The position numbers were made by a program, and so were the translations under genes. 64,000 nt of DNA from Dongia_A sp964542425 (GTDB lineage: Bacteria; Pseudomonadota; Alphaproteobacteria; Dongiales; Dongiaceae): positions 43,329 through 107,328 of the forward strand of contig CAZIUB010000027.1 in assembly GCA_964542425.1 (NCBI GenBank), read 5' to 3'. This document shows, in pieces, positions 51,446 to 59,273 of this stretch. Within the stretch, counting starts at the first letter, position 1; every line of letters begins with the position of its first letter. Under the pieces are notes generated by a model. The model was not told the DNA's origin. It was given only the letters and a program-made list of their open reading frames with translations, and did not search any database.

Positions 51446-52312
51446 TCACCACGCTAGATAGGGCATCGCGAAATCCGGCATGACGTTCATTCTACGGCAC
51501 AGCGCTTCCAGCCGATCAAGCGCCAGGCTTTCGCCGTCCATCGCCTCGGTGTGATGAATTCCCCCGCCGATGAAGAGCGTGGCGGCGCCGATTCCGGTCC
51601 CGCCGGCGATGTCCGTGCGCAGCGAATCGCCCACGCACAACACCCTCGTGGCCCGAACGCCCAAACCACCCAACGCTCGGCGATAGATGCCCGGATGCGG
51701 CTTGCCGAACCACAACACGCGCCCGCCCAGCTCCTCGTAACGCGCGGCGATCGCGCCTGCGCAAAGCTCGGCCACGCCGCCGCGATGTACCATCAGATCT
51801 GGGTTCGCGCAGACCATCGGCAGGAAGCGCGCGACCCCCGCCAGCAGAACCGGCTCGACCTCCTCGATCGTGGAATTCGGCCCCTCGACCCCGATCGCCA
51901 GCAGGAACTCGGCCTTCGCCGGGTCATCGGTTCGGCTGAGGTCAAGCCCCTCCAGAAGACTGGCATCGCGTTCGCTCATGATCGGCAGCACCGCCGCCCT
52001 CCCAGCCGTTCCCGCGATGGCGCCGGCTTGGATGGCGAGCCAGGTTTCCTCGCCCGAGGCGACCAGGCGATCGTAGAGGTCGGGCGTCAACCCCATCTCG
52101 GCGATCCGCGCCGCCACCGCCTCCTGGCGACGGGGGGCGTTCGACATGATGATGATCCGCCGCTCCGACCGGCGCAGGCGAATCAGGCACTCGCGCGCGG
52201 GCTCGTGGACCCTTACCCCGTCATGCAGACAGCCCCAGAGGTCGAGGATGATTGCCTCGAAACGATCGAGGATGGCGCCCATGCCATCGATGGCCTGCGG
52301 TAAAGGGATCAT
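51446..52312 (-). CDS. HAD-superfamily class IIA hydrolase (TIGR01459-type)
   Basis: 288 residues. Motif I is ILDLWGCLHDGV, with both Asp residues of the DxWGxxxDG variant. Motif II is IIIMSNAPR, motif III the Lys in LWFGKPHPGIYRRAL, and motif IV VGDSLRTDIAGGTGIG. The cap insertion between motifs II and III (C2A type) fits sugar-phosphatase-like members. The substrate is unknown. It starts at ATG 52312, 27 bp after the EAL gene stop, on the same strand. Confidence 0.88.
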   Translation of the reverse strand: MIPLPQAIDGMGAILDRFEAIILDLWGCLHDGVRVHEPARECLIRLRRSERRIIIMSNAPRRQEAVAARIAEMGLTPDLYDRLVASGEETWLAIQAGAIAGTAGRAAVLPIMSERDASLLEGLDLSRTDDPAKAEFLLAIGVEGPNSTIEEVEPVLLAGVARFLPMVCANPDLMVHRGGVAELCAGAIAARYEELGGRVLWFGKPHPGIYRRALGGLGVRATRVLCVGDSLRTDIAGGTGIGAATLFIGGGIHHTEAMDGESLALDRLEALCRRMNVMPDFAMPYLAW

Positions 52313-52339
52313 TCAAAATGAGTAATGAATTGTGGCGCC

Positions 52340-53599
52340 TCAACTGGCGGCGATGTTGGAATCGAATCGGGCGAAGCGCGGCTCGCCGAACAGATAGCCC
52401 TGCCCGAAATCGATATGCAAGTCCAGGAGCTCCAGCAGCATCGGCTCGGTCTCGATGCGCTCGACCACCAGATCGATGCCATAGGAATCGAGCAGCTTCT
52501 TGAATTGTTTGGCATCGCCGCCGAGGAGCCCTTCACGGGTGGCGCGCAACAGGCGCTGGGCATCCAGCTTCAGGAAGCGGAATTGCGCGCTCGATAATTG
52601 CGCGACATCGAGGTTGAGGTCGCTGACCTGGTCGAGCGAAAAGCGGAAGCCCATTTGCGCCAGGCGCTCCAGATCGCGCCCCAGATTGGAATCGGCCTCG
52701 TTGAGGGCGCGCTGCGGCAATTCGAAGATCAGCGCCGGGGCAAGATCGGCGTTTTGGGTCATGAGGCCGATGAATTCGCGGAAAAAACCGCGATCGGCCA
52801 GCGTGTGCGGCGAAATGTTGAGGAAGAAACCGACATCGGCGTTGCCCTTGCGGATACGCCGCAAGGTCTGCAGGCAACGCAGCAGCAACAGATTGTCGAT
52901 CGCGGTGATGAGGCCGTTCCGTTCGGCGATCTCGATGTATTGCTCGGGCAGGATGATCTTGCCGTCGGGGGTGCGAATGCGCGAGAAGCACTCGAAATGC
53001 CGGCGCTTGCGCTGCGGCAGGCTGACGATCGGCTGCAGCGCCAGTTCGACCCCGTTCTCGCGCAGGCCCTCGCGCACCAGATCCAGAATCTGTTGCGGGT
53101 CCAGCCCTTCGGCCACTCTCGGCTGGGCGGGGCCGGCCGAGCGCGCCAGAATCGATGCCGGTATCGATGCCGACGCCGGTTTCGACGCGGAAGCGGAACC
53201 GCCGGCCGCATCGCCGGTTCGGGCGCTGTAAAGCTGGCCGATCAGGGATTGCAGCACCTTCACCTCGGCCACCACCGCGCCGAATTTTTCTCCCGGACGA
53301 TCGCGCAAATCGAGGAGCGCGTTACGCAAATGGTTGATCTCGCCCTCGAGGCGGCGCTGATCGCCCACCGCCTCGCCAAGCGCCTCGTCCAGTCGCTTGA
53401 TCTTCATCGTTCGCCGGCGCTCGCCGATCACGATCGCGACCACGGCATGGAGGCCGAAACCACCGGCCAGCACCAGCAAGCCGGAGAAATCCGACGGCGC
53501 TTGCACCAGAGAAGCGGGCAGCGGCACGAGGCGCAACCACACCGCGACCGCCAGCGCGGCGTAGAGCGGAAACAGCAGCAAATGGGCGGGCAGGTTCAT
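52340..53599 (-). CDS. Membrane-anchored EAL-domain protein, probably inactive
   Basis: 419 residues. Two N-terminal membrane helices (LLLFPLYAALAVAVWLRL and GLLVLAGGFGLHAVVAIVIG), a coiled coil (about 65-105), a Ser/Ala-rich linker and an EAL barrel (about 175-410). EAL is ECF; the DDFG loop reads SLDQVSD, so the second metal Asp is Gln; FLNISPHTL, FLKLD and QGYLFG remain. Loss of one metal ligand suggests binding rather than hydrolysis of c-di-GMP. It lies between pyrD and the HAD gene on the same strand. Confidence 0.85.
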   Translation of the reverse strand: MNLPAHLLLFPLYAALAVAVWLRLVPLPASLVQAPSDFSGLLVLAGGFGLHAVVAIVIGERRRTMKIKRLDEALGEAVGDQRRLEGEINHLRNALLDLRDRPGEKFGAVVAEVKVLQSLIGQLYSARTGDAAGGSASASKPASASIPASILARSAGPAQPRVAEGLDPQQILDLVREGLRENGVELALQPIVSLPQRKRRHFECFSRIRTPDGKIILPEQYIEIAERNGLITAIDNLLLLRCLQTLRRIRKGNADVGFFLNISPHTLADRGFFREFIGLMTQNADLAPALIFELPQRALNEADSNLGRDLERLAQMGFRFSLDQVSDLNLDVAQLSSAQFRFLKLDAQRLLRATREGLLGGDAKQFKKLLDSYGIDLVVERIETEPMLLELLDLHIDFGQGYLFGEPRFARFDSNIAAS

Positions 53600-53636
53600 T
53601 CCTCAAGCTCCTACGCCGGGCTTGGTTAACGAGGGA

Positions 53637-54722
53637 TTAATTGGATGGGCGGCAATCGGCCCCCACCGCCTTCGCCAAGGTGGAAAATCCATCCCCTTCC
53701 AGGGCGACCAGCAGATCGCGCTTGATCCGCTCGACAATGCCGGGCCCCCGATAGACGAGCGCGGTATAGAGCTGCACCAGGCTGGCGCCGGCGCGAATTT
53801 TGGCATAGGCATCGGCGCCGCTTGCGATTCCACCGACACCGATCAAGGGCACCCGCCCGCCGGTCAGCCCGTAGATCTCTCGCAAGACCGTATTCGAGCG
53901 CTGGAACAATGGAAGGCCGCTCAATCCACCGGCCTCGCGCGCGAGATCGGGATCGATTCCGGGTGGGCGCGCAATCGTGGTGTTGCCGATGATGATGCCA
54001 TCGAAGGCGCCGGCGGACGTCACCTCCGCGATATCGGCCAAATCCTCTGGCGCCAGATCGGGAGCGATCTTGAGGAGGAGGGGTGCCGTTACGCCCGCCT
54101 CACCGAGCGCCTTGCGGATTCTTGACGCCAGTTCGCCGACAGCGTCACGGCCCTGAAGCGCGCGCAAGCCCGGCGTGTTGGGCGAGGAGACGTTGATCAC
54201 CAGGTAATCGGCGAGCGCCCCCAGTTCCTTCGCCCCAGCAACGTAATCGGCGCTCGCATCGGCCGTCTCCCGGTTCTTGCCGAGATTGATGCCGAGGACG
54301 CCGGCAACAGCCGGCCGGCCCCGGAGACGGCCGCGTGCGACCGCCATGCCGGCACTGTTGAAGCCCATGCGATTGATGATCGCGCCGTCTTTCTTGAGGC
54401 GGAACAGGCGGGGCTTGGGATTGCCGGGCTGGGGCTCGGGCGTGACGCTCCCCACTTCGACAAAGCCGAAGCCAAGGCCGAGCGCGGCCCGCCAAGCCTC
54501 CGCATCCTTGTCGAAGCCGGCGGCAAGCCCAATTGGATTGGGAAAGTGTCGGCCCCAGATCTGGATCGAGAGGCGCGAATCATCCGGCGCCGATCGAGCG
54601 TGCGAAGCCCCTAGCCGAAGCGCCATCAATGCGGCGCGATGCGCCAATTCCGGCGGCAGCGCGAACAGGATCGGCCGCAACACGCGATAAAATCCGATCG
54701 GCGAAAGCTCATCTTCGCTCAT
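53637..54722 (-). CDS. pyrD: Dihydroorotate dehydrogenase (quinone), class 2
   Basis: 361 residues from ATG 54722 (MSEDELSPIGFYRVLRP). FMN and substrate motifs are PNPIGLAAGFDKDAEA, INRMGFNSAGM, the catalytic Ser in YLVINVSSPNTPGLR, LLLKIAPDLAPEDL and LIGVGGIASGADAY. The N-terminal membrane-associating helix marks the class 2 enzyme, which passes electrons to quinone in pyrimidine synthesis. In many alphaproteobacteria a DUF952 gene precedes pyrD; I do not find it here. Confidence 0.95.
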   Translation of the reverse strand: MSEDELSPIGFYRVLRPILFALPPELAHRAALMALRLGASHARSAPDDSRLSIQIWGRHFPNPIGLAAGFDKDAEAWRAALGLGFGFVEVGSVTPEPQPGNPKPRLFRLKKDGAIINRMGFNSAGMAVARGRLRGRPAVAGVLGINLGKNRETADASADYVAGAKELGALADYLVINVSSPNTPGLRALQGRDAVGELASRIRKALGEAGVTAPLLLKIAPDLAPEDLADIAEVTSAGAFDGIIIGNTTIARPPGIDPDLAREAGGLSGLPLFQRSNTVLREIYGLTGGRVPLIGVGGIASGADAYAKIRAGASLVQLYTALVYRGPGIVERIKRDLLVALEGDGFSTLAKAVGADCRPSN

Positions 54723-54923
54723 GATGGCTGATCGGTATCGCATCCGGCCGGAATTGGCGAGAATGATCGAATCCCGGTCGAGCGGCGCCAGATCGGTCGG
54801 GCCGGAGCGGCCGCGCAGGGCCTCGCCGCGCAACCGACGCCGGCCCCGGAGTAGTTCGGGTCGACCGGCGGCCGCGATGCTCGCGGCGAAATCCCGGGTA
54901 GCGGCGATCGGGGCCAATCGCGG
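54723..54923. other. Leader of pyrD
   Basis: The pyrD frame stays open upstream to 54917 with an Arg/Pro-rich translation that looks non-coding. No family A/B/C element, terminator or RNA gene is seen. Confidence 0.4.
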
Positions 54924-55115
54924 CTAGGCCGGCGTCTTTCCCGGACCGATCTTGCGCGCATGTTCGGCGCCTCGCGCGAGTCGGTGAATTGACAGCTCGC
55001 AATCTTCGCGCAAAAAGGCCTGGGGCGCCTGGACGAAGGAAAGCCTATGATTTTCGATCTTGCCGGCATCGGGAAGCTGGGCGGCCAGGGCCTGTAGGCC
55101 TGTGACCCAGCTCAC
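54924..55115 (-). CDS. Hypothetical small protein upstream of pyrD
   Basis: 63 residues from GTG 55115 (MSWVTGLQALAAQLPDAG), ending HARKIGPGKTPA. Composition is protein-like, with a short amphipathic helix and one Cys (REDCELSIHRLARG). There is no Shine-Dalgarno, and competing open frames cover the same bases, so the call is weak. I do not recognise the family. Confidence 0.35.
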   Translation of the reverse strand: MSWVTGLQALAAQLPDAGKIENHRLSFVQAPQAFLREDCELSIHRLARGAEHARKIGPGKTPA

Positions 55116-55196
55116 AACGCGGCGGCGCGCGATCGGTTAGTGATCGCCGCCTCGAAACCGAGGCCGGTTCGGTCTCCAACCTGGAAAGAAGCCGTC

Positions 55197-56528
55197 ATGA
55201 TTCTCGATCGACGCGGCGCCGAGTTAAGCGGCGCAAACGATTCATCGCTTTGCCTCTATGAAAAGGCCCTGGGCGAATTCAACTGCTATATCGGGGACCC
55301 GGTCGCGACCCTCGATTCCGCGCTGGCGGAAGGCCCCGATTTCGCCATGGCCCTGGCGTTCAAGGCCTTCCTCTTTCTCCTCGGCATGGAGAAGTCGGCA
55401 TTGCCCATGGCCCGCGAGGCCCTGGCCGCGATGACGGCGCGCGAACTCAATGCCCGCGAGCGCGCCCACGCGAGCGCGATCGAGGCCTTCGCCGAGGGGC
55501 GTTTCTTGACGGCCTCCGAAGCGCTGGAGGATATTCTGGCCGAGGACCCGCACGACATTCTCGCCCTGCAGGTCGGCCATCAATTGGATTTCTTCCGCGG
55601 CGAAAGCAAAAACCTGCGCGACCGGATCCTGCGCGTGCTGCCGGATTGGCGCGAGGACATGCCCGGCTATCACGCGCTCCTGGCCATGTCGGCCTTCGGC
55701 CACGAGGAATGCGCCGATTACGCCCGGGCCGAGGAACTCGGGCGCCAGGCGGTGGCGCTCAACCGGCGCGACGGCTGGGCCCATCATGCCGTCGCCCATG
55801 TCCTGGAGATGACCGGGCGCGCCGAGGAAGGAATCGAATTTCTCGAGGGCGGTGCCGAGGATTGGGCGCCGGAATCCTTCTTTGCCGTGCACAATTGGTG
55901 GCATCTCGCGTTGTTCCGGTTGGAAATGCGGGATGTCGCCGGGGTCCTGGCGCTCTTCGACGCGGAGATCAAGGGTGGCAAGTCGAACGTGGTCCTAGAC
56001 ATGGTCGACGCCGCCGCCTTGCTCTGGCGCCTGCGATTGCAGGGCCACGATGTCGCCGATCGCTGGCAAGGAATCGCCGATCGCTGGCAACCCTTGATCG
56101 AAGATCGCCATTATGCCTTCAACGATGCCCACGCGATGATGGCGCTGTTGGGCGCCGGGCGTCGCCGGGAGGCCGAACGTCTGCTGGCGATCATGGCGGC
56201 CACCGCGGAACAACCCGATGACGGCTTGGGCAATGTCCAGATGACCCGGATGGTCGGCTTGCCCTTGGCCAAGGCGCTCCTGGCGATGGAATCGGGGGAT
56301 TTTGGCGGGACGATTGCGATCCTGCGGCCGCTGCGGGGCATTGCCCGGCTCTTCGGCGGGTCCCATGCCCAGCGCGACCTCCTCGATTTGACCCTGATCG
56401 AGGCCGCTGGCCGAGACAACCGGGCCGGTCTGTTGCGCGCGCTCGCCAACGAGCGTGTTGCCGCCAAGCCCTTGAGCGCGCTGGCCTTGCGCTATCGCCA
56501 GTTGAAAGTCGTCGGCGGGCGCGTGTGA
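55197..56528 (+). CDS. TTC38-like tetratricopeptide protein
   Basis: 443 residues from ATG 55197, behind GGAAAGAAG. TPR-like repeats run through the whole protein. The family-specific segments are CNCYIGDPVATLDSAL-like FNCYIGDPVATLDSALAEG, HDILALQVGHQLDFFRG, GYHALLAMSAFGHEECADY, GWAHHAVAHVLEMTGRAEEG and FFAVHNWWHLALFRLE, with clustered His/Trp. This matches the TTC38-type TPR family found in bacteria and eukaryotes. No enzymatic role is known. It is single. Confidence 0.85.
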   Translation: MILDRRGAELSGANDSSLCLYEKALGEFNCYIGDPVATLDSALAEGPDFAMALAFKAFLFLLGMEKSALPMAREALAAMTARELNARERAHASAIEAFAEGRFLTASEALEDILAEDPHDILALQVGHQLDFFRGESKNLRDRILRVLPDWREDMPGYHALLAMSAFGHEECADYARAEELGRQAVALNRRDGWAHHAVAHVLEMTGRAEEGIEFLEGGAEDWAPESFFAVHNWWHLALFRLEMRDVAGVLALFDAEIKGGKSNVVLDMVDAAALLWRLRLQGHDVADRWQGIADRWQPLIEDRHYAFNDAHAMMALLGAGRRREAERLLAIMAATAEQPDDGLGNVQMTRMVGLPLAKALLAMESGDFGGTIAILRPLRGIARLFGGSHAQRDLLDLTLIEAAGRDNRAGLLRALANERVAAKPLSALALRYRQLKVVGGRV

Positions 56529-56540
56529 AAGGAAATGCCG

Positions 56541-56587
56541 ATAGGGTGGGCCCCATCGGCGACTATCCGAATGCGCGCCCACCCTAT
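56541..56587. repeat. Inverted repeat after the TTC38-like gene
   Basis: ATAGGGTGGGC and GCCCACCCTAT are perfect 11-bp arms around a 25-nt loop, 12 bp after the stop codon. There is no T run. It could be an mRNA-end hairpin or a short dispersed repeat. The stretch 56588-56725 holds nothing else visible. Confidence 0.6.
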
Positions 56588-56725
56588 ACCTTTGCACAGG
56601 ATACTTTTGCCTTGCCATGGCGTAGCCTTGTTGTCCCAAATTTAGCTTGGCTCGCCCGGAAGATCAGCCTACTCGTATTCCGGAGGGGCCTCGACTAGCC
56701 AAAACTCTCAAGGACCGAGGCCAAA

Positions 56726-57484
56726 ATGTTGAACCCGTTAGAGGAAGAAAGACCTATATTGGTTGACAAGGAGCGCACACGAAAGGAAAAGACCTTGGCC
56801 AGCGATCGTGTGCCGATGCTGTTGCACGCCGATGTTTGGCGCGGGATCGATCGCCTGGCGGCCAAGCACGGGCTTACGGCGTCCGGATTGGCGCGCCGGG
56901 CGGGGCTGGATCCGACCGCCTTCAATCCCAGCAAGCGGACAACCCGCGAGGGCCGCTCGCGCTGGCCGAGCACGGAATCGGTGGCCAAGGTGTTGGCGGT
57001 GACGGCGGAGACCTTCGGCGGATTCGTGGCCCTGACCGGGGCCGTGGGATCCGCTACCGAGCAGGCGGCTGGGAAATTCGCCGGGCGCGTCACGATCGCC
57101 CGATCGATTCCGGTGATTTCGCTGGTGCGGGCGGCAAACGAGCCCAGCTTCGACAGTGCCGGCCAACCGATCGGCAAGTCGTGGGGCCGGGTGACGGCAC
57201 CGGCGATCGGCGAGCGTGATGCCTTCGCAATCGAGATCAGCGGCCATGAATTCGATCCCGTTTATCGCGACGGCGATCTGGTCGTCGCGTCGCGGGATTC
57301 CGAGCTTCGCCGCGGCGACCGGATTGTCGTCGGACGGGTCGATGGCGCGATCAGGATCGTGCGCGTCGGCTTGCAGGACAGCGAAGGTCTGGCCCTCGAA
57401 GCCCTGGTGCCGGGTGGTCAGGGTTCTTTCCTGCGCAATGCCGAGATCGGCTGGACAGCGCGCATCGTCTGGGCCAGCCAATAG
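56726..57484 (+). CDS. HTH regulator with inactive S24 (LexA/CI-like) C-terminal domain
   Basis: 252 residues. The N-terminal helix-turn-helix (about 35-105: LTASGLARRAGLDPTAFNPS) is followed by an S24-like domain (about 155-250) with FAIEISGHEFDPVYRDGDLV and RRGDRIVVGRVDGAIRIV. In active S24 proteins the nucleophile Ser follows the Gly (G-x-S-M) and a Lys sits near the last strand. Here these positions read GHEF and IRIVRV, so self-cleavage is not expected. It probably regulates transcription by ligand or dimer changes. GAGG lies 5 nt upstream of ATG 56726. B-5 begins 2 bp after the stop. Confidence 0.82.
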   Translation: MLNPLEEERPILVDKERTRKEKTLASDRVPMLLHADVWRGIDRLAAKHGLTASGLARRAGLDPTAFNPSKRTTREGRSRWPSTESVAKVLAVTAETFGGFVALTGAVGSATEQAAGKFAGRVTIARSIPVISLVRAANEPSFDSAGQPIGKSWGRVTAPAIGERDAFAIEISGHEFDPVYRDGDLVVASRDSELRRGDRIVVGRVDGAIRIVRVGLQDSEGLALEALVPGGQGSFLRNAEIGWTARIVWASQ

Positions 57485-57485
57485 G

Positions 57486-57614
57486 CTAGTGTTCCGCAAC
57501 CGACATTCCGCTCCAGGGACAATTCGGCCCCGAACACTAGCAAACGCGAACGGCATGTGTCGCGGTTCCAATGGGAATGATCGGGAATCAAACATTGGAA
57601 CCATACCCATAGCA
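57486..57614 (+). repeat. Family B element, copy B-5
   Basis: It starts CTAGTGTTCCGCAACC. Hairpin 1 closes with GAACACTAG, again a perfect CTAG. The hairpin 2 arms are CGCGGTTCCAATG and CATTGGAACCATA. Confidence 0.87.
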
Positions 57615-57693
57615 TGATTGAGTTTGTGGGCCGATTCACCGACAGAACTAACCTTGCGGGGTACTTGTTTCACAGGATCGGACCACTAGAGCC

Positions 57694-57711
57694 GCCCGAG
57701 AAAATCTCGGG
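57694..57711. other. Hairpin CCCGAGA-AAA-TCTCGGG
   Basis: A perfect short stem in the leader of the aminotransferase gene, without a T run. It may be an mRNA leader structure. Confidence 0.45.
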
Positions 57712-57734
57712 TCCCCTGCGACCCGTGCAACTTG

Positions 57735-57758
57735 CGCGCCAGCCGCTATGATGGCGCG
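57735..57758. other. Hairpin directly before the aminotransferase ribosome-binding site
   Basis: CGCGCCA and TGGCGCG form a 7-bp stem with a 10-nt loop, ending about 14 nt before the GGGAG Shine-Dalgarno. Confidence 0.45.
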
Positions 57759-57784
57759 AGGGCAATCACACGGGAGAAATCACG

Positions 57785-58627
57785 ATGGATCGTCTGACCT
57801 GGCTGGACGGCGCCTGGATCGAGGGTGATCCGCCGCTGCTCATGGCCTTCGACCAGGCGACCTGGCTTGGCGGCGCGGTGTTTGACGGGACGCGCGCCTT
57901 CGACGGTTGCGCGCCCGACCTCGACCGGCATTGCGCCCGGGCGGTGCAATCGGCCACCAATCTCGGCCTGCGCTCGCCGATCGCCGCCGATGCGATCGAG
58001 GCATTGGCGCGCGAGGGCATCCGCCTTTTCCCCTCAGGCTCGCATCTCTATATCCGGCCGTTCCTGTGGGCGACAGAGGGCGGTGTGGCGCCGGAACCCG
58101 ATTCGACCCGCTTCGCGCTCTCTCTGTCGCTGACGCCTTTGCCCGAACCAGGGCCGTTGCGGGTCTGCCTTTCGACCTTCCGGCGGCCCGGCCCCGACAT
58201 GGCGCCGACCGACGCCAAGGCGGTCGGTCTCTACGCCCAGGCCGGGCGTGCCCTGACCCAGGCCAAGTCGCGCGGCTTCGACGACGCGGTGATGCTGGCG
58301 CCAGACGGCCAGGTTGCGGAATTCACCGGCGCCAACATTTTTCTGGCCCGCCAGGACGAAATCCTCACCCCGGCGCCGAACGGGGCGTTCCTGAACGGCA
58401 TCACCCGCCAGCGCGTGATCCAGCTTCTGCGCGAGGACGGCCGCCGGGTGAGCGAGCGGGCGATCGCGCCCGAGGAACTGACGGAGGCCGACGAAATCTT
58501 CTCGACCGGCAATTACGCCAAGGTCCTCCCGGTCACCGGATACGAGCAGCGCGATCTCCAACCCGGTCCGATATACCGGCGCGCGCGCGAACTCTATTTT
58601 GCTTTCGCTCGCCGGCAGCCGGTGTAG
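57785..58627 (+). CDS. Class IV aminotransferase (branched-chain/D-amino acid type)
   Basis: 280 residues from ATG 57785, with GGGAG 8 nt upstream. The class IV fold is clear: TWLGGAVFDGTRAFDG, the PLP Lys in APTDAKAVGLYAQ, Glu in GQVAEFTGANIFL, and FLNGITRQRVIQLL. It transfers amino groups with PLP in the cytoplasm. Whether it is IlvE, D-amino acid transaminase or 4-amino-4-deoxychorismate lyase-like cannot be decided here, although the DGTRAF start resembles IlvE-like members. It is single. Confidence 0.87.
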   Translation: MDRLTWLDGAWIEGDPPLLMAFDQATWLGGAVFDGTRAFDGCAPDLDRHCARAVQSATNLGLRSPIAADAIEALAREGIRLFPSGSHLYIRPFLWATEGGVAPEPDSTRFALSLSLTPLPEPGPLRVCLSTFRRPGPDMAPTDAKAVGLYAQAGRALTQAKSRGFDDAVMLAPDGQVAEFTGANIFLARQDEILTPAPNGAFLNGITRQRVIQLLREDGRRVSERAIAPEELTEADEIFSTGNYAKVLPVTGYEQRDLQPGPIYRRARELYFAFARRQPV

Positions 58628-58633
58628 TTGGAA

Positions 58634-59044
58634 TCAGATGGTGATGTGACGCGCGCGGGCACCACGCTCGATCGCCGCGGAGACCAGCTTACCCAGCGCC
58701 AATTCGTAGCGCAGCATCTCCAAAAGCCGCGATTCCTCGACCGTGACCTTGCCATCGGCGGCGGCGACATCGCAGGCCAAGGCATAGGCGGTCTCGCGCA
58801 GCCGTTCGGGCAGGCCTGCCTTGATTTTCTTCAGGATCTCGTTGAGGCCGTTGTCGCCCTTCAGCATCTCGACGCAAGCGCCGGCCGTCTTCAGGATCTG
58901 CTGCTTGTCGAAATCGCGAAAGATCGGCAGATGCCCAACAATATCGCCCATCTCCTCCAGCTCGACGTCCGGCATGTCGCGATCGGCGGCCGACACCAGC
59001 ACCATGGTGTAGATGAGGGCGGCATGGTGGCTGATGCTCGTCAT
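58634..59044 (-). CDS. TerB-like protein
   Basis: 136 residues from ATG 59044 (MTSISHHAALIYTMV). The TerB-type all-helical fold has paired acidic motifs: VSAADRDMPDVELEEMGDIV near the N-terminus and CDVAAADGKVTVEESRLLEM near the C-terminus, both of the calcium-binding-like A-A-D-G type. TerB in tellurite operons is membrane-associated; there are no other ter genes here, so the role is unknown. It converges with the aminotransferase gene 6 bp away. Confidence 0.82.
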   Translation of the reverse strand: MTSISHHAALIYTMVLVSAADRDMPDVELEEMGDIVGHLPIFRDFDKQQILKTAGACVEMLKGDNGLNEILKKIKAGLPERLRETAYALACDVAAADGKVTVEESRLLEMLRYELALGKLVSAAIERGARARHITI

Positions 59045-59131
59045 GTCCCGAGGGTCTCCGCTTCTGGCCAATGCGATGGCCGCATTCTAGATCGATTTTC
59101 GAGCAAGCTAGAATCAAACCAACGGCCGTCA

Positions 59132-59210
59132 TCGCCGGACTTGATCCGGCGATCCATGGGATGCACAAGCCTCAAGGCCGGGCATGACAACGAAGGAATG
59201 ACCCCGCTCG
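59132..59210 (+). repeat. Common alphaproteobacterial palindromic repeat
   Basis: GCCGTCATCGCCGGACTTG, then TCCGGCGATCCATGGGATG, and a second arm ending CGGGCATGACAACGA resemble the dispersed GTCAT-CCGG-CTTGATCCGG repeats common in this class. It is unrelated to families A-C. Confidence 0.6.
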
Positions 59211-59273
59211 CTCAATACCACTGTAGAGCATGGTTGGGCCGAATCAAGTCCGACCAGTAGGGCCTGCCTTCAT

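Noticed and set aside
54723..54917. N-terminal extension of PyrD
   Set aside because: The frame is open, but the translation is Arg/Pro-rich and unlike the family; the normal start at ATG 54722 gives a full-length class 2 enzyme.
1584..57614. CRISPR-like or tandem repeat array
   Set aside because: The repeats are dispersed singly or in pairs, long (120-170 bp), palindromic and without regular spacers; no cas genes are present.
58634..59044. Tellurite resistance operon
   Set aside because: Only a single terB-like gene is present; no terC, terD or terZ neighbours.
59080..59115. CTAG-flanked mini-hairpin (ATTCTAG ... CTAGAAT) upstream of terB
   Set aside because: Only a 7-bp stem, no second hairpin and no similarity to families A-C; it may be an ordinary short dyad.
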